Shown: positions 49,863-60,142, counted from the stretch's first letter. The stretch: 64,000 nucleotides of DNA from Campylobacter sp. RM16704 (GCF_000816245.1 NZ_CP007769.1:1396464-1460463); one strand, 5' to 3'. Translations and numbers: made by a program. Notes: generated by a model not told the origin, from the letters alone.

Positions 49863-51371
49863 CTACATGGTTTTCATTCTAAAACTTAATGCTTTTAAAA
49901 TATGAGTTTTTAAAATCAACTCACTTTGTTCTAAATCCGCTATAGTTCTTGCTACTTTTATGGTTTTATTTACTCCTCTTTGGGAAAGATAATATGAATT
50001 TATAGCTTTTTGCAAGATTTCATTTGCACTAGAATCTAAAACACAAAATTGCTTCATCTGTTCATCGTTTAATTTAGCATTAAATTCTTCTTGTTTTCTT
50101 TGTTTTTGAAATAAAAAGCCTTTAAATACCATCTCACTCATTTGTTCTGAATTTAAACTTGTTTTATCTTCAGGCGAAATTTCATCCATAGCTACATAAA
50201 GATCAATTCTATCTAGAATTGGCGAGGAAATTTTATTTTTATATTTTTTTATCTCTATTTCTTGGCAACGACAAGTTTGGTTTTTAGAAAATAAATTTCC
50301 ACAAGGACAGGGATTTTGCGCACAAACAAATAAAAATTTAGTTTCATAAATAACTTTAGTATTAACCCTTGAAATAAGAATTTTAAAATCTTCTAGTGGC
50401 TCTCTTAAACTTTCTATGATTTGCTTTGAAAAATGCGGAAACTCATCAAAAAACAACACTCCTCCATTTGCTAAAGCTAATTCGCCTATTTTTGCATTTT
50501 TAGCACCTCCACCAAAAATACTAGCTCTTGTACTTGTGTGATGAGGACTTCTAAAAACTCTGCTAGCACTAAAATCATCATCTAAAGAATTTAAAGACTT
50601 ATAGGCATTTTGAGCTAAAATTTCTTTTAAACTTTGTGGTGGCATAATAAAAGGAAGTCTTTTAGCACACATACTTTTACCACTTCCTGGGCTACCTTCA
50701 AACAAAATATTGTGCATTCCTAAAGCTGCTATTATACAAGCATATTTAGCATTTTCTTGACCCTTAACTTCTTTAAAATCATAAGGATAAATAGTATTTT
50801 TAATATATTTTTGATGATTAATCTCTATAGCATTTTCAAATAAAGGATGGCCGTTAATGATTTTATAGTTTTCATAATTTTTTTCTTTAAAAAATTCAAT
50901 AGCTTCATTTAAATTTTCTAAAGCATAAATTTCTAAATTCGGAATCATAGAAGCTTTTTGTGCTATAGCTTTTGGCACCACAACTTTCGCATTTTGAATT
51001 TTTGTGCTTAAAAAAAGTAAGATAGAAAATAAGCTGGTAGTACTTTTAATACTCCCATCTAATCCAAGCTCTCCAAATACAAAAAAATCATCTAAAGTTT
51101 CTTTTTGAAATAAAATTAAAATAGCAATAGCCAAATCAAAATGAGAACCATTTTTAGGAATATCAGAAGGGCTAAGATTGATAGTGATTTTTTGGGCTGG
51201 AAAAGTAAAATTTTGGCTTAACAAAGTCGCCTTGATTCTTTCAGTGCTTTCTTTAATGGTAGAATTTGCAAGACCTACTATACTAAATCCTGGCAAACCT
51301 CTTGTAAAAGTTGATTCTACATCAATTATATCTAGTTCTGTAGAAAAACTCGCACATTTTAGTTTTTTCAT
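49863..51371 (-). CDS. comM: YifB/ComM-family Mg-chelatase-like AAA+ ATPase
   Basis: Protein of 502 aa. N-terminal Lon-protease-like domain (about 1-160), AAA+ core with Walker A GSPGSGKS (about 226), Walker B GGVLFFDEFPHF, a zinc-like CPCG/CRC cluster, and the C-terminal sensor domain RGVNKTIKVARTIADLE. In Vibrio and Acinetobacter, ComM is a branch-migration helicase for natural transformation; a similar role is likely in competent Campylobacter. It overlaps def by 4 bases. Confidence 0.9.
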   Translation of the reverse strand: MKKLKCASFSTELDIIDVESTFTRGLPGFSIVGLANSTIKESTERIKATLLSQNFTFPAQKITINLSPSDIPKNGSHFDLAIAILILFQKETLDDFFVFGELGLDGSIKSTTSLFSILLFLSTKIQNAKVVVPKAIAQKASMIPNLEIYALENLNEAIEFFKEKNYENYKIINGHPLFENAIEINHQKYIKNTIYPYDFKEVKGQENAKYACIIAALGMHNILFEGSPGSGKSMCAKRLPFIMPPQSLKEILAQNAYKSLNSLDDDFSASRVFRSPHHTSTRASIFGGGAKNAKIGELALANGGVLFFDEFPHFSKQIIESLREPLEDFKILISRVNTKVIYETKFLFVCAQNPCPCGNLFSKNQTCRCQEIEIKKYKNKISSPILDRIDLYVAMDEISPEDKTSLNSEQMSEMVFKGFLFQKQRKQEEFNAKLNDEQMKQFCVLDSSANEILQKAINSYYLSQRGVNKTIKVARTIADLEQSELILKTHILKALSFRMKTM

Positions 51372-51892
51372 TTTTTCTTTTTATGTTTTTTCTTATAATC
51401 TTTATCAAATTTTTGACGCTTTAGAAAAGAAAGTTTTTCTATAAATAAATGTCCATCGAGATGATCTACTTCGTGTTGAATAGCGACTGCTAAAAAATCA
51501 TGTGCTTGTAAAATTTGTGAGTTGCCAAATCTATCTTGATAATCAAGTTGTATATTTTTATAACGCATTACATCTTCGTAAAATCCTGGAATACTCAAAC
51601 AACCTTCATTACAAGAAATTTTTTCATCATCTAAAGGTGTAATGATGGGATTAATTATTTCCAAAAGTGTTTGTTTGTCTTCTTTTTGCTCACCTTCTTC
51701 ATCACCAATATCTACAAGCAAAGCCCTTATTGGCGCATCAATTTGAATAGCTGCTAAACCTATGCCTTTATTAGCTATCATTGTTTCATACATATCATCT
51801 AAAAGCGTATGCAAATCTGCATCGAAATTTTCTATTTTTTTTGATTCTAAAAATAATCTTGGATTAGGATAGGTAATTATTTCTCTTATCAT
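51368..51892 (-). CDS. def: Peptide deformylase
   Basis: Removes the N-formyl group from new proteins. Protein of 174 aa with the three family motifs: GIGLAAIQID, EGCLSIPG and QHEVDHLDG (metal-binding HExxH). The basic C-terminal tail (RQKFDKDYKKKHKKKK) is typical of epsilonproteobacterial forms. It overlaps both neighbours by 4 bases. Confidence 0.97.
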   Translation of the reverse strand: MIREIITYPNPRLFLESKKIENFDADLHTLLDDMYETMIANKGIGLAAIQIDAPIRALLVDIGDEEGEQKEDKQTLLEIINPIITPLDDEKISCNEGCLSIPGFYEDVMRYKNIQLDYQDRFGNSQILQAHDFLAVAIQHEVDHLDGHLFIEKLSFLKRQKFDKDYKKKHKKKK

Positions 51893-52929
51893 TTTTCTTT
51901 TTCCACTACTATAAAAGGCTCCAAATTCTTACCAGACTCCTTTAAAGCTTCAATGCATCTTTCGGTTAATTCTTTACTCTTGCTATCTTGATTTATTGCA
52001 CTTACAACAATTTCAACATCAACTTCTATTTCTTTATCAGCTAAAAAGAAATTTGAATTTTCTAAAGACTCTAAAATTTTACTACAAATTTCTTGTGCTT
52101 TTTCTAGATTAGTATGCGAAATCATCATAGCAAATACATTGTTTCCAAAATGTGCTACTATGTCACTTGATGATATATTTTTACTAAAAATTTTACAAAT
52201 ACTTTTCAAAAATGCATTTTTTTCTCTTTGAGTATAAGTTTGCTCTAAAATTTCTTCCTTTACTCTAAAAAATATCAAAGAAGTACGATAATTATATTTT
52301 GCATTGCTCTCAATACTTTTTTCCAAATTTTCTAAAAAATATTTTTTGTTATAAATTCCAAATTTAGAATCAAAATCACTTTGTTCTTCAATATGCTTAT
52401 ATGTTTGTCTTACTTCATTAAAACTTTCTTTAATCTCATCTGAATATTTATCTAAAATATTAGAAAACCTAGAAAGATCTGCTTCTAAAGTATGAACAAC
52501 ATTAGATACTGCTAAATTCCCTGTACTTACTGCTAGTTCTGAATTACGTCTTCGTAGTACATCTTTTACAGTTTCAAGATGCCTATAAATCATAGCAATA
52601 TATTGAAGCATTGCTGAAGTTGAATTAAAGCTTTTTTTAATCTCTTGTTCTATATTTGCACGCTTAACACCATCATCGTTTTGCTCAAATTCCATAATTT
52701 CATTAATTTTCTTTTTGAAGGCAACTGGACGCTCTTCAAGCATTTTTTGAAAGTAAACTCCATAATTTGTAGGAGTTGGAGGAACATTATCTTTTACAAG
52801 TTCGCTTAAAATAAATTTTGCAAATCTTTCAAACTCTCCTCCACTGATCTTTTGAATTTTTGGGTTCTCTTTAGCGGGGGTTGGATCATCATTCAAGCTT
52901 AAATCAGCAAACAAATCATCTTCTAGCAT
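51889..52929 (-). CDS. Degenerate GGDEF-domain protein
   Basis: Protein of 346 aa. A helical N-terminal region (about 1-185) is followed by a GGDEF-fold domain (FGIYNKKYFLENLE onward). The active-site loop reads AHFGNNVFAMM where a diguanylate cyclase has RxGGDEFxxl: the second Gly, the Asp and the catalytic Glu are replaced. Cyclase activity is therefore unlikely; it may bind nucleotide or a partner protein. Placed between clpP and def. Confidence 0.82.
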   Translation of the reverse strand: MLEDDLFADLSLNDDPTPAKENPKIQKISGGEFERFAKFILSELVKDNVPPTPTNYGVYFQKMLEERPVAFKKKINEIMEFEQNDDGVKRANIEQEIKKSFNSTSAMLQYIAMIYRHLETVKDVLRRRNSELAVSTGNLAVSNVVHTLEADLSRFSNILDKYSDEIKESFNEVRQTYKHIEEQSDFDSKFGIYNKKYFLENLEKSIESNAKYNYRTSLIFFRVKEEILEQTYTQREKNAFLKSICKIFSKNISSSDIVAHFGNNVFAMMISHTNLEKAQEICSKILESLENSNFFLADKEIEVDVEIVVSAINQDSKSKELTERCIEALKESGKNLEPFIVVEKEK

Positions 52930-52943
52930 TGCTATATTTTTCC

Positions 52944-53534
52944 TTATTTAAAACTTTTTTCCAAAACCTTATCAATCAAACCATATTCTTTAGCTTCAAG
53001 TGCACTCATAAAAAAATCTCTATCCGTATCTTTTTCAATTTTGGAAAGTTTTTGCTTGGTATTTTTAGCTAAGATATTGTTTAAAATAACTTTTAATCTT
53101 AAGATTTCTTTTGCTTGAATTTCAATATCAGTCGCTTGACCTCTTGCACCACCTAATGGCTGGTGTATCATAATTCTTGAATTTGGCAAAGCAAATCTTT
53201 TTCCTGGAGTGCCACAACTAAGCAAAAATGCCCCCATTGAAGCAGCTTGACCAATACAAATAGTGCTAACATCAGCTTTAATATAATTCATTGTATCATA
53301 AATACTAAATCCGCTTGTTACAACCCCACCTGGTGAATTTATATAAAGATAAATATCTTTTTGAGAATCTTCTGCTTCTAAAAACAGAAGCTGAGCCACA
53401 ATAGAAGCAGCAAGATCATCATTAATTTCACCGCTTAGCATAACAATTCTATCTTTTAATAGTCTTGAATATATATCATAACTTCTTTCGCCCCTGCTAG
53501 TTTTTTCGACTACATAAGGAATATAAGAACTCAT
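52944..53534 (-). CDS. clpP: ATP-dependent Clp protease proteolytic subunit
   Basis: Serine protease tetradecamer, 196 aa. Catalytic triad Ser99 (GQAASMGAF), His124 (MIHQPLGG) and Asp173 (TDRDFFMSA). It lies three bases after tig, a chaperone that shares substrates with it, and is co-transcribed. Confidence 0.98.
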   Translation of the reverse strand: MSSYIPYVVEKTSRGERSYDIYSRLLKDRIVMLSGEINDDLAASIVAQLLFLEAEDSQKDIYLYINSPGGVVTSGFSIYDTMNYIKADVSTICIGQAASMGAFLLSCGTPGKRFALPNSRIMIHQPLGGARGQATDIEIQAKEILRLKVILNNILAKNTKQKLSKIEKDTDRDFFMSALEAKEYGLIDKVLEKSFK

Positions 53535-53537
53535 ATT

Positions 53538-54857
53538 TTATTTTTCACTTTCTTTTTCATTTTTCTTTTTTTCATTTTTCTTAAAAATATCAGCAAAAAG
53601 TTTTTCTTCAATCAAAGACATTTTAATTGCTGCTAATGCACCTTGCTTCTTATAGTTTTCTAAATGCTCTTGTGGATTAAAACCGTATCTATAAGCTTCA
53701 AAATAAATAGCTTGAATCAATTCTTGATCACTCACTTGAATATTTCTAAGTTTTGCTAATTCATCTATAATAAAAGTTAGTTTAACACTTTTTTGTGCAT
53801 CTTCTTTAAAACTTTCTCTTTTTTCTTTATATTTTGCTTCATCTTTAAATTCTCTTAATTCTTCTTCGCTTAAATTTCTCAAGGAGCTTCTAAATTGTAT
53901 ATCTGTTTCTTGTTCTACTATATTTTTTGGTAAAACAAAGTCAAATTTAGCTACCAATGCTTCTGCGAATTGATTTTTAAGTTCATCATTAATTAATTTA
54001 AAGATTTTTTCATTTTTAAGTTGCTCTTTTAGTTTTGTATCTAATTTTTCAACACTTGGTTCTTTTTCTTCAGGAAGTAAACTTTTTAAAAGTTCTTTAT
54101 TTAATTCTGGCATTTTAAGTTTTTGAATTTCATGAATTTTTACTTTGAATATTGCATCCTTCCCTGCTAAATGTGCAGCACCATATTCTTTTGGAAAAGT
54201 TACTTTAATGTCTTTTTCTTCTCCTGCTTTTAAACCAATCATACCTTCTTCAAATCCTGGTATAAATTGTTTTGAACCAATTTCTAAAACATAATTTTGA
54301 GCTTTGCCACCATCAAAAGCTTTGCCACCAACAAAACCTTCAAAATCAAATTTAACAAAATCTCCTTCTTTTATTGCTCTGGTTTCTTTAATTACTTCAG
54401 TAGTTGCATATCTTTTTAACAATTCTTCTTTTTTTGCATCAATTTCTTTTTGAGTTACCTTTGGTGTATTGTAGGTTGGTACTAGTTTTTCATATCCATC
54501 TAACTTTACCTCTGGTTTAAAAGACAATACCATTTGAGCTTCAATATTACCATCTTTTCTATCAAATTTTTCAAAATATGGCTCACCTACTAAATCTTTA
54601 GCTTCTTTTTTAACTTCCTTTAAAGCACCATCTACAGCATTTCTTAAAAGATCTTGCTCCGCATCTCTTGTAAGCTCTTTTTCATATCTTTTAAGTATAG
54701 CAGCAACAGGAACTTTTCCTGCCCTAAAACCATCCATCTTCATAGTTTTAGATGCTTTTTTAGCTAATTTTTCAACTTCTGCCTTAATCGCTTCATGAGC
54801 AATTTTAACAGTAGCATTTGCATTTGCAAAATCAATTAGTTTTGCTGTAACTTCCAT
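53538..54857 (-). CDS. tig: Trigger factor (ribosome-associated chaperone/PPIase)
   Basis: Protein of 439 aa in three parts: the N-terminal ribosome-binding domain with the signature MDGFRAGKVP (family GFRxGKVP), an FKBP-type PPIase domain (about 150-240; EGDFVKFDFEGFVGG, FPKEYGAAHLAGKDA), and a helical C-terminal chaperone domain with a lysine-rich tail. First gene of the minus-strand operon. Confidence 0.97.
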   Translation of the reverse strand: MEVTAKLIDFANANATVKIAHEAIKAEVEKLAKKASKTMKMDGFRAGKVPVAAILKRYEKELTRDAEQDLLRNAVDGALKEVKKEAKDLVGEPYFEKFDRKDGNIEAQMVLSFKPEVKLDGYEKLVPTYNTPKVTQKEIDAKKEELLKRYATTEVIKETRAIKEGDFVKFDFEGFVGGKAFDGGKAQNYVLEIGSKQFIPGFEEGMIGLKAGEEKDIKVTFPKEYGAAHLAGKDAIFKVKIHEIQKLKMPELNKELLKSLLPEEKEPSVEKLDTKLKEQLKNEKIFKLINDELKNQFAEALVAKFDFVLPKNIVEQETDIQFRSSLRNLSEEELREFKDEAKYKEKRESFKEDAQKSVKLTFIIDELAKLRNIQVSDQELIQAIYFEAYRYGFNPQEHLENYKKQGALAAIKMSLIEEKLFADIFKKNEKKKNEKESEK

Positions 54858-54890
54858 AATATCTTCCCTTTTTAAATAAAATTTCCTAAT

Positions 54891-54896
54891 AATATA
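54891..54896 (-). promoter_or_regulatory. -10 box for the tig-clpP operon
   Basis: Minus-strand TTGGTATATT (extended TGG plus TATATT) 34 bases upstream of the tig ATG, with a good ribosome site (AAAGGGAAG) after it. Confidence 0.5.
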
Positions 54897-54938
54897 CCAA
54901 AATTTTCCTTATCACTTTATATAAAAATAAAAATATGT

Positions 54939-54944
54939 TAGAAT
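54939..54944 (+). promoter_or_regulatory. -10 box for folE-fliI
   Basis: Plus-strand TGT-TAGAAT, an extended -10 (TGn) with TAGAAT, 22 bases before the folE ATG. It is back to back with the tig promoter in the 108-bp divergent gap. GGAG serves as the ribosome site. Confidence 0.5.
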
Positions 54945-54965
54945 TTTAATTTTTATGGAGAAAAA

Positions 54966-55538
54966 ATGCAAGAAAAATTTGAACAATCAATAAAAAATAT
55001 GTTAGAAATCATTGGTGAAAATCCTCAAAGAGAAGGACTTTTAAAAACACCTACTAGAGTTTTTAAAGCTTTTGAATTTTTTAGTAGTGGCTACAAACAA
55101 GATCCAAAACAAATACTTAGCAATGCTTTATTTGAAAGTTCAAACAACGAAATGGTTTTGGTTAGAGATATTGAATTTTACAGTCTTTGCGAACATCATC
55201 TTTTGCCATTTTTTGGAAGAGCACATGTAGCTTATATTCCTGATAAAAAAGTTGTAGGACTTAGTAAAATTCCGCGTCTTGTAGAAGTTTTTGCAAGACG
55301 TTTACAAATTCAAGAACAACTTACAGAGCAAATTGCAGAATCTCTAATGGAGCATGTAGGAGCAAAAGGAGTTGGAGTTGTGATAGAAGCAAGACATATG
55401 TGCGTTGAAATGCGTGGGGTTCAAAAAGCAAATTCTACCACTAGCACTTCAGCTTTAAGAGGAAGTTTTTTAAAAAGTGAAAAAACTAGAAAAGAATTTT
55501 TTACTCTTATAAATTCAGCTAAACAGGTTAGATTTTAA
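54966..55538 (+). CDS. folE: GTP cyclohydrolase I
   Basis: Converts GTP to 7,8-dihydroneopterin triphosphate, the entry to folate and also the QueD substrate. Protein of 190 aa. Zinc ligands Cys75, His78 and Cys146 ([21 protein letters not shown]). It overlaps fliI by one base, so the two are translationally coupled although functionally unrelated. Confidence 0.97.
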   Translation: MQEKFEQSIKNMLEIIGENPQREGLLKTPTRVFKAFEFFSSGYKQDPKQILSNALFESSNNEMVLVRDIEFYSLCEHHLLPFFGRAHVAYIPDKKVVGLSKIPRLVEVFARRLQIQEQLTEQIAESLMEHVGAKGVGVVIEARHMCVEMRGVQKANSTTSTSALRGSFLKSEKTRKEFFTLINSAKQVRF

Positions 55539-56845
55539 TGGGTTTGGAAAAGTTAAGAAGTAAAATTTCTTCACAAAATCTTACGAGTGTCTTTGGACAA
55601 ATTACAAAAATTTCAAGTACCAGTATAGAAATTTGTGGTTTAAAAACTAGCATAGGTGATATCATAAAAATAGTTTCTAGTGAAGATGAAAGCAAAGAAG
55701 CTATGGCTATGGTGGTAGAAGTTGATGAGAATTTAAGCTACCTAAGTCCATTTGGTTTTGTAGAAGGTTTTAAAATAGGTGATCGTGCATTTATAAATGA
55801 TGCAGGTATGCAAATTGGCGTTAGCGATGAATTATTAGGAAGAGTTGTCGATCCTTTTATGCGACCAAAAGATGGCAAAGGTCCTATTGAGGCTAGTAAA
55901 TTTATGCCTATTATGCGTGCACCTATTGATGCGATGAAAAGAGGTTTAATAGAAGAAGTCTTTCCAGTTGGAGTTAAAACTATCGATGCACTTCTAACTT
56001 GTGGTGTAGGACAAAAGCTTGGAATTTTTGCAGGAAGTGGGGTTGGTAAATCAACTCTTATGGGTATGATAGTAAAAAATTCCAAAGCTCCTATAAAAGT
56101 TATAGCTTTAATAGGCGAACGCGGTAGAGAAATTCCTGAATTTATACAAAAAAATTTAGGCGGAAAATTGGATGATACTGTTATCATTGTTGCCACAAGC
56201 GATGATAGTGCTTTGATGCGAAAATATGGTGCTTTTTGTGCAATGAGCGTAGCTGAATATTTTAAAGAACAAGGAAAAGATGTGCTTTTTATAATGGATA
56301 GTGTAACACGTTTTGCTATGGCTCAAAGAGAAATAGGACTTGCATTAGGTGAACCTCCGACCACAAAAGGTTATCCACCTAGTGTTTTAAGCCTTTTGCC
56401 TCAACTCATGGAAAGAGCAGGAAAAGAAGAAGGTAAAGGAACTATAACAGCCTTTTTTACTGTCCTTGTTGATGGAGATGATATGAGTGATCCAATAGCA
56501 GATCAAAGTAGGTCTATACTTGATGGACATATAGTTCTTAGTCGCGAATTGACTGATTTTGGAATTTATCCGCCTATTAATATACAGAATTCAGCTTCAA
56601 GAGTTATGGGAGATATTATTAGTAATGAACACAAGTTAGCAGCTAGAAATTTTAAACGTCTAAATTCTTTACTTAAAGAAAATGAAGTTTTATTACGCAT
56701 TGGAGCTTACCAAAAAGGAACAGACAAAGAACTAGATCAAGCTATTGCGAAAAAAGATTTTATGCAACAGTTTTTAAGTCAAAATCCTGAAGAAAGCTTT
56801 GAATTTGAAGAAATTATAAATACTCTAAAAATGATTGATACATAA
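55538..56845 (+). CDS. fliI: Flagellar export ATPase FliI
   Basis: ATPase of the flagellar type III export apparatus, 435 aa, somewhat shorter than many FliI because the N-terminal region is brief. Walker A AGSGVGKS (165-172), Walker B VLFIMDSVTRFAMAQRE, and GEPPTTKGYPPSVLSLLPQL are hallmarks of the FliI/YscN family. Followed immediately by genes with flagellar-type promoters. Confidence 0.96.
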   Translation: MGLEKLRSKISSQNLTSVFGQITKISSTSIEICGLKTSIGDIIKIVSSEDESKEAMAMVVEVDENLSYLSPFGFVEGFKIGDRAFINDAGMQIGVSDELLGRVVDPFMRPKDGKGPIEASKFMPIMRAPIDAMKRGLIEEVFPVGVKTIDALLTCGVGQKLGIFAGSGVGKSTLMGMIVKNSKAPIKVIALIGERGREIPEFIQKNLGGKLDDTVIIVATSDDSALMRKYGAFCAMSVAEYFKEQGKDVLFIMDSVTRFAMAQREIGLALGEPPTTKGYPPSVLSLLPQLMERAGKEEGKGTITAFFTVLVDGDDMSDPIADQSRSILDGHIVLSRELTDFGIYPPINIQNSASRVMGDIISNEHKLAARNFKRLNSLLKENEVLLRIGAYQKGTDKELDQAIAKKDFMQQFLSQNPEESFEFEEIINTLKMIDT

Positions 56846-56850
56846 CAATT

Positions 56851-56864
56851 GGAATACTTTTTGC
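56851..56864 (+). promoter_or_regulatory. Sigma-54 promoter for the 162-aa gene
   Basis: TTGGAATACTTTTTGCTT: the invariant GG (56851-56852) and GC (56863-56864) are exactly 10 bases apart, and flanking bases match the Campylobacter RpoN pattern. It lies directly after the fliI stop, 41 bases before the preferred ATG at 56905. Confidence 0.75.
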
Positions 56865-56904
56865 TTTTTTGACCAATAATAAAGTCATGAAAAAAGGATG
56901 GGTC

Positions 56905-57393
56905 ATGTCAAATATAGTATTTTCAGATCATCAAAAAAATTTAGGTTTAAAATATATAGATATTTGCCAAAATATTTTTGAAAGAGAACTTTTTACACAG
57001 ATGTTTTTAGAATGTATATGTTTTGAACTTTTAGAGAAAAAATCAAAGCTAAAATATTTAAAAATTATAAATTCTCAGGAAGAATTTATAATTGAATTTA
57101 AGATAAACAATCAAAAAAAGTCATTTGTTATTAATAATAAAAAAAATCTCAATCAAGAATATAATATAAATAAAATAGCTCAAGATGAATATGAAAGAGA
57201 AATTGCTAGAATTTACCAAATAGAAAGGTTCTTAAAATCGCAAAATAATCTTGAAAATTTTTCTAATGAGATTTGTGCAACAATGAAAAATCTTTTTAAA
57301 AATATAAATGAGTTTAAAAATTATATTGACATGCTTGAGTCAAAAGAAAACAATTATAATTATTATATTTCAAAAATTTATAATATAGCTTAA
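56905..57393 (+). CDS. Unknown protein, sigma-54-controlled flagellar co-expressed candidate
   Basis: 162 aa from the ATG at 56905 (MSNIVFSDHQKN). I prefer this start to the in-frame ATGs at 56869 and 56887, because an AAAAAGGATG ribosome site lies just before it and the sigma-54 start point (about 56875) falls after the first of these. Soluble, helical, rich in Asn, Lys and Glu, with a Cys pair (ECICFE), no signal peptide and no membrane segment. No family recognised. The promoter and the place after fliI suggest flagellum-linked expression, either as a chaperone-like or an exported protein. Confidence 0.7.
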   Translation: MSNIVFSDHQKNLGLKYIDICQNIFERELFTQMFLECICFELLEKKSKLKYLKIINSQEEFIIEFKINNQKKSFVINNKKNLNQEYNINKIAQDEYEREIARIYQIERFLKSQNNLENFSNEICATMKNLFKNINEFKNYIDMLESKENNYNYYISKIYNIA

Positions 57394-57408
57394 TATTTAT
57401 AAAACTTT

Positions 57409-57416
57409 GCCGATAG
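57409..57416 (+). promoter_or_regulatory. Sigma-28 (FliA) type -10 element
   Basis: GCCGATAG, one base from the consensus GCCGATAA, 34 bases before the ATG of the 59-aa gene. The -35 is weak (AT-rich), as is common for Campylobacter sigma-28 promoters. Confidence 0.6.
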
Positions 57417-57449
57417 TATTTTAGAATCCAAACAAAAAAGGAGTATGTT

Positions 57450-57629
57450 ATGGGTGAAGTTACTAACAATCAAGCAAATTTAATGCTTAACATTGCAACT
57501 ACTATGATGAAAAAAACCATAGAGACCAATGAAAATGCGGTAATGCAAATACTTGAAGGTGTAAATGCAAATTCTACTCCTAGTATTACTCCTATTACTA
57601 GTTCAGGATTACTTGACATTTACGCTTAA
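57450..57629 (+). CDS. Small putative motility protein (YjfB-like)
   Basis: 59 aa, starting ATGGGTGAAGTT after an AAAAAAGGAG ribosome site. Sequence pattern: a helical NNQANLMLNIATTMMKKTIET followed by NAVMQILEGVNA and a C-terminal GLLDIYA. This layout (a helix with MKKxxE, then a helix, then LDxxA at the end) resembles the YjfB putative motility family. The resemblance is from memory and rests on few residues. Its own sigma-28 type promoter supports a late flagellar role. Confidence 0.65.
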   Translation: MGEVTNNQANLMLNIATTMMKKTIETNENAVMQILEGVNANSTPSITPITSSGLLDIYA

Positions 57630-57654
57630 TTTTTCTCTTCGATTCAAAAATTTT

Positions 57655-57668
57655 GGCATAGCTTTTGC
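57655..57668 (+). promoter_or_regulatory. Sigma-54 promoter for the 381-aa gene
   Basis: TTTTGGCATAGCTTTTGCTT: GG at 57655-57656 and GC at 57667-57668, exactly 10 bases apart. It lies 39 bases before the preferred ATG at 57707. Confidence 0.78.
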
Positions 57669-57706
57669 TTGAGTAAAATTATGCAATATTTTTGAAGAGA
57701 AGAGTT

Positions 57707-58852
57707 ATGTTTATAAATTCTAATATCAATCCATATCAGAATTTTGCAAATTATCCTTTTGTTAAAAATGAAAATATGGAGCAAAAAAAAGAAAATATAA
57801 GTGTTAAAAGTAATTTGTTTGAAACCAAAAATTCAAATATAGATTATAAAGTAACTTATGCAAGTGAATTTGGATTTAGAATCGACGAACAAGGTTTTTT
57901 TGAAAAAGATCTTAATAAAACCGCAAAAATTCCACTTGATTATGATATTAATATCAAAAGCATAAGAGAAATTTCGAAACAACTTATTAAACTAGATGAA
58001 AGTTTAAATTATAATAAAATAGATCTACCTAGACTTTTGAATACTTATCATAATACATTAAGAACAATTAATCCGCAATTTCAAGATAATGATAATGCAT
58101 TTTTAAATAAATCTCAAATTTTAGAATTAAACCAAGGGTATAGTTATACTCATGAAGGAAAGATTTTAAAAATTTATGAAAATATAAATATTTTACAAGA
58201 TGCAAAAAAACTTAATATAAATTTAAACACTCTAATGCTTGACAATAAAGTAGGAGACTTTGCATTTAATGCAAGTATAGAAAATACAGCTGATAACCCT
58301 ATTTTAAGGCCTTATTTAAACAAACAAGCAGAAGTTTCAAAAAGTGGGTTGTTGCTAAATTATATTTATCATGATTTAAAAGAACAAAATAATATGAAAT
58401 CTAATTTCTTTTTATCTCCCATTGAAATCAATATTGTATCTAATATTAATTTCCAAAAAATTATGAGTGGAGAAATTGACATTCAAGATTTTATCAATGA
58501 AAATAATAAAGAAAAAATGAGTTTTGATTTATATTTACATATTAATGGTGTAGATAAAAACAATACTTCAGAAGATAAGCTTTCTATATTTTTTCAACAA
58601 TATGTTAATTATCAACATAATATCAATATGGATGAATTTGTTAATTCAAGCTCTATTTATGCTTTGTATAGTAAAAAAATTGCAAAAGACTTTGAAAAAA
58701 TAAGGGATGATTTTAATCAAAATAATTCTAATATAGATCTTCAAAAAATTAATATTCAAAAAGAAATTTTAGATACTCAATTTTTGGAAAACCGTAAAAA
58801 GCAAGCTAGTATTAACAAAATTTTACACTCTTATTTGAATGCTATGGCTTAA
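57707..58852 (+). CDS. Unknown protein, sigma-54-controlled, candidate flagellum-dependent secreted protein
   Basis: 381 aa from ATG 57707 (MFINSNINPYQNFANYPFVK), with GAAGAGAAG as ribosome site; a TTG 15 bases earlier is in frame but overlaps that site. No signal peptide or membrane helix. Asn/Lys/Ile-rich, mostly helical at both ends. The unstructured Asn-rich N-terminus is what flagellar type III export signals look like. It recalls proteins annotated as Cj0814-family flagellar-dependent secreted proteins, but that is memory without a search. Function unknown. Confidence 0.7.
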   Translation: MFINSNINPYQNFANYPFVKNENMEQKKENISVKSNLFETKNSNIDYKVTYASEFGFRIDEQGFFEKDLNKTAKIPLDYDINIKSIREISKQLIKLDESLNYNKIDLPRLLNTYHNTLRTINPQFQDNDNAFLNKSQILELNQGYSYTHEGKILKIYENINILQDAKKLNINLNTLMLDNKVGDFAFNASIENTADNPILRPYLNKQAEVSKSGLLLNYIYHDLKEQNNMKSNFFLSPIEINIVSNINFQKIMSGEIDIQDFINENNKEKMSFDLYLHINGVDKNNTSEDKLSIFFQQYVNYQHNINMDEFVNSSSIYALYSKKIAKDFEKIRDDFNQNNSNIDLQKINIQKEILDTQFLENRKKQASINKILHSYLNAMA

Positions 58853-58922
58853 TGTGCTAAAATACTATATATTTTTATACAAGTAAAAAATTAAAAATTT
58901 AAAGTTAAATTTAATAATTTAG

Positions 58923-58930
58923 TGTATATT
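58923..58930 (+). promoter_or_regulatory. Possible -10 region for nifS-nifU
   Basis: TGTATATT, a TG followed by TATATT, about 43 bases before the nifS GTG in the 120-bp gap. Other AT-rich hexamers compete, so confidence is low. Confidence 0.3.
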
Positions 58931-58957
58931 AACAAAAAAAGATAAAAAATATCCTAA

Positions 58958-60142
<1,185 letters not shown>

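Noticed and set aside
56869-56904. Earlier ATGs (56869, 56887) as start of the 162-aa gene
   Set aside because: The sigma-54 element predicts a transcript start near 56875, after the first ATG, and the best ribosome site precedes 56905.
57692-57706. TTG at 57692 as start of the 381-aa gene
   Set aside because: The TTG and following codons overlap the purine-rich ribosome site for the ATG at 57707, and no ribosome site lies before the TTG.
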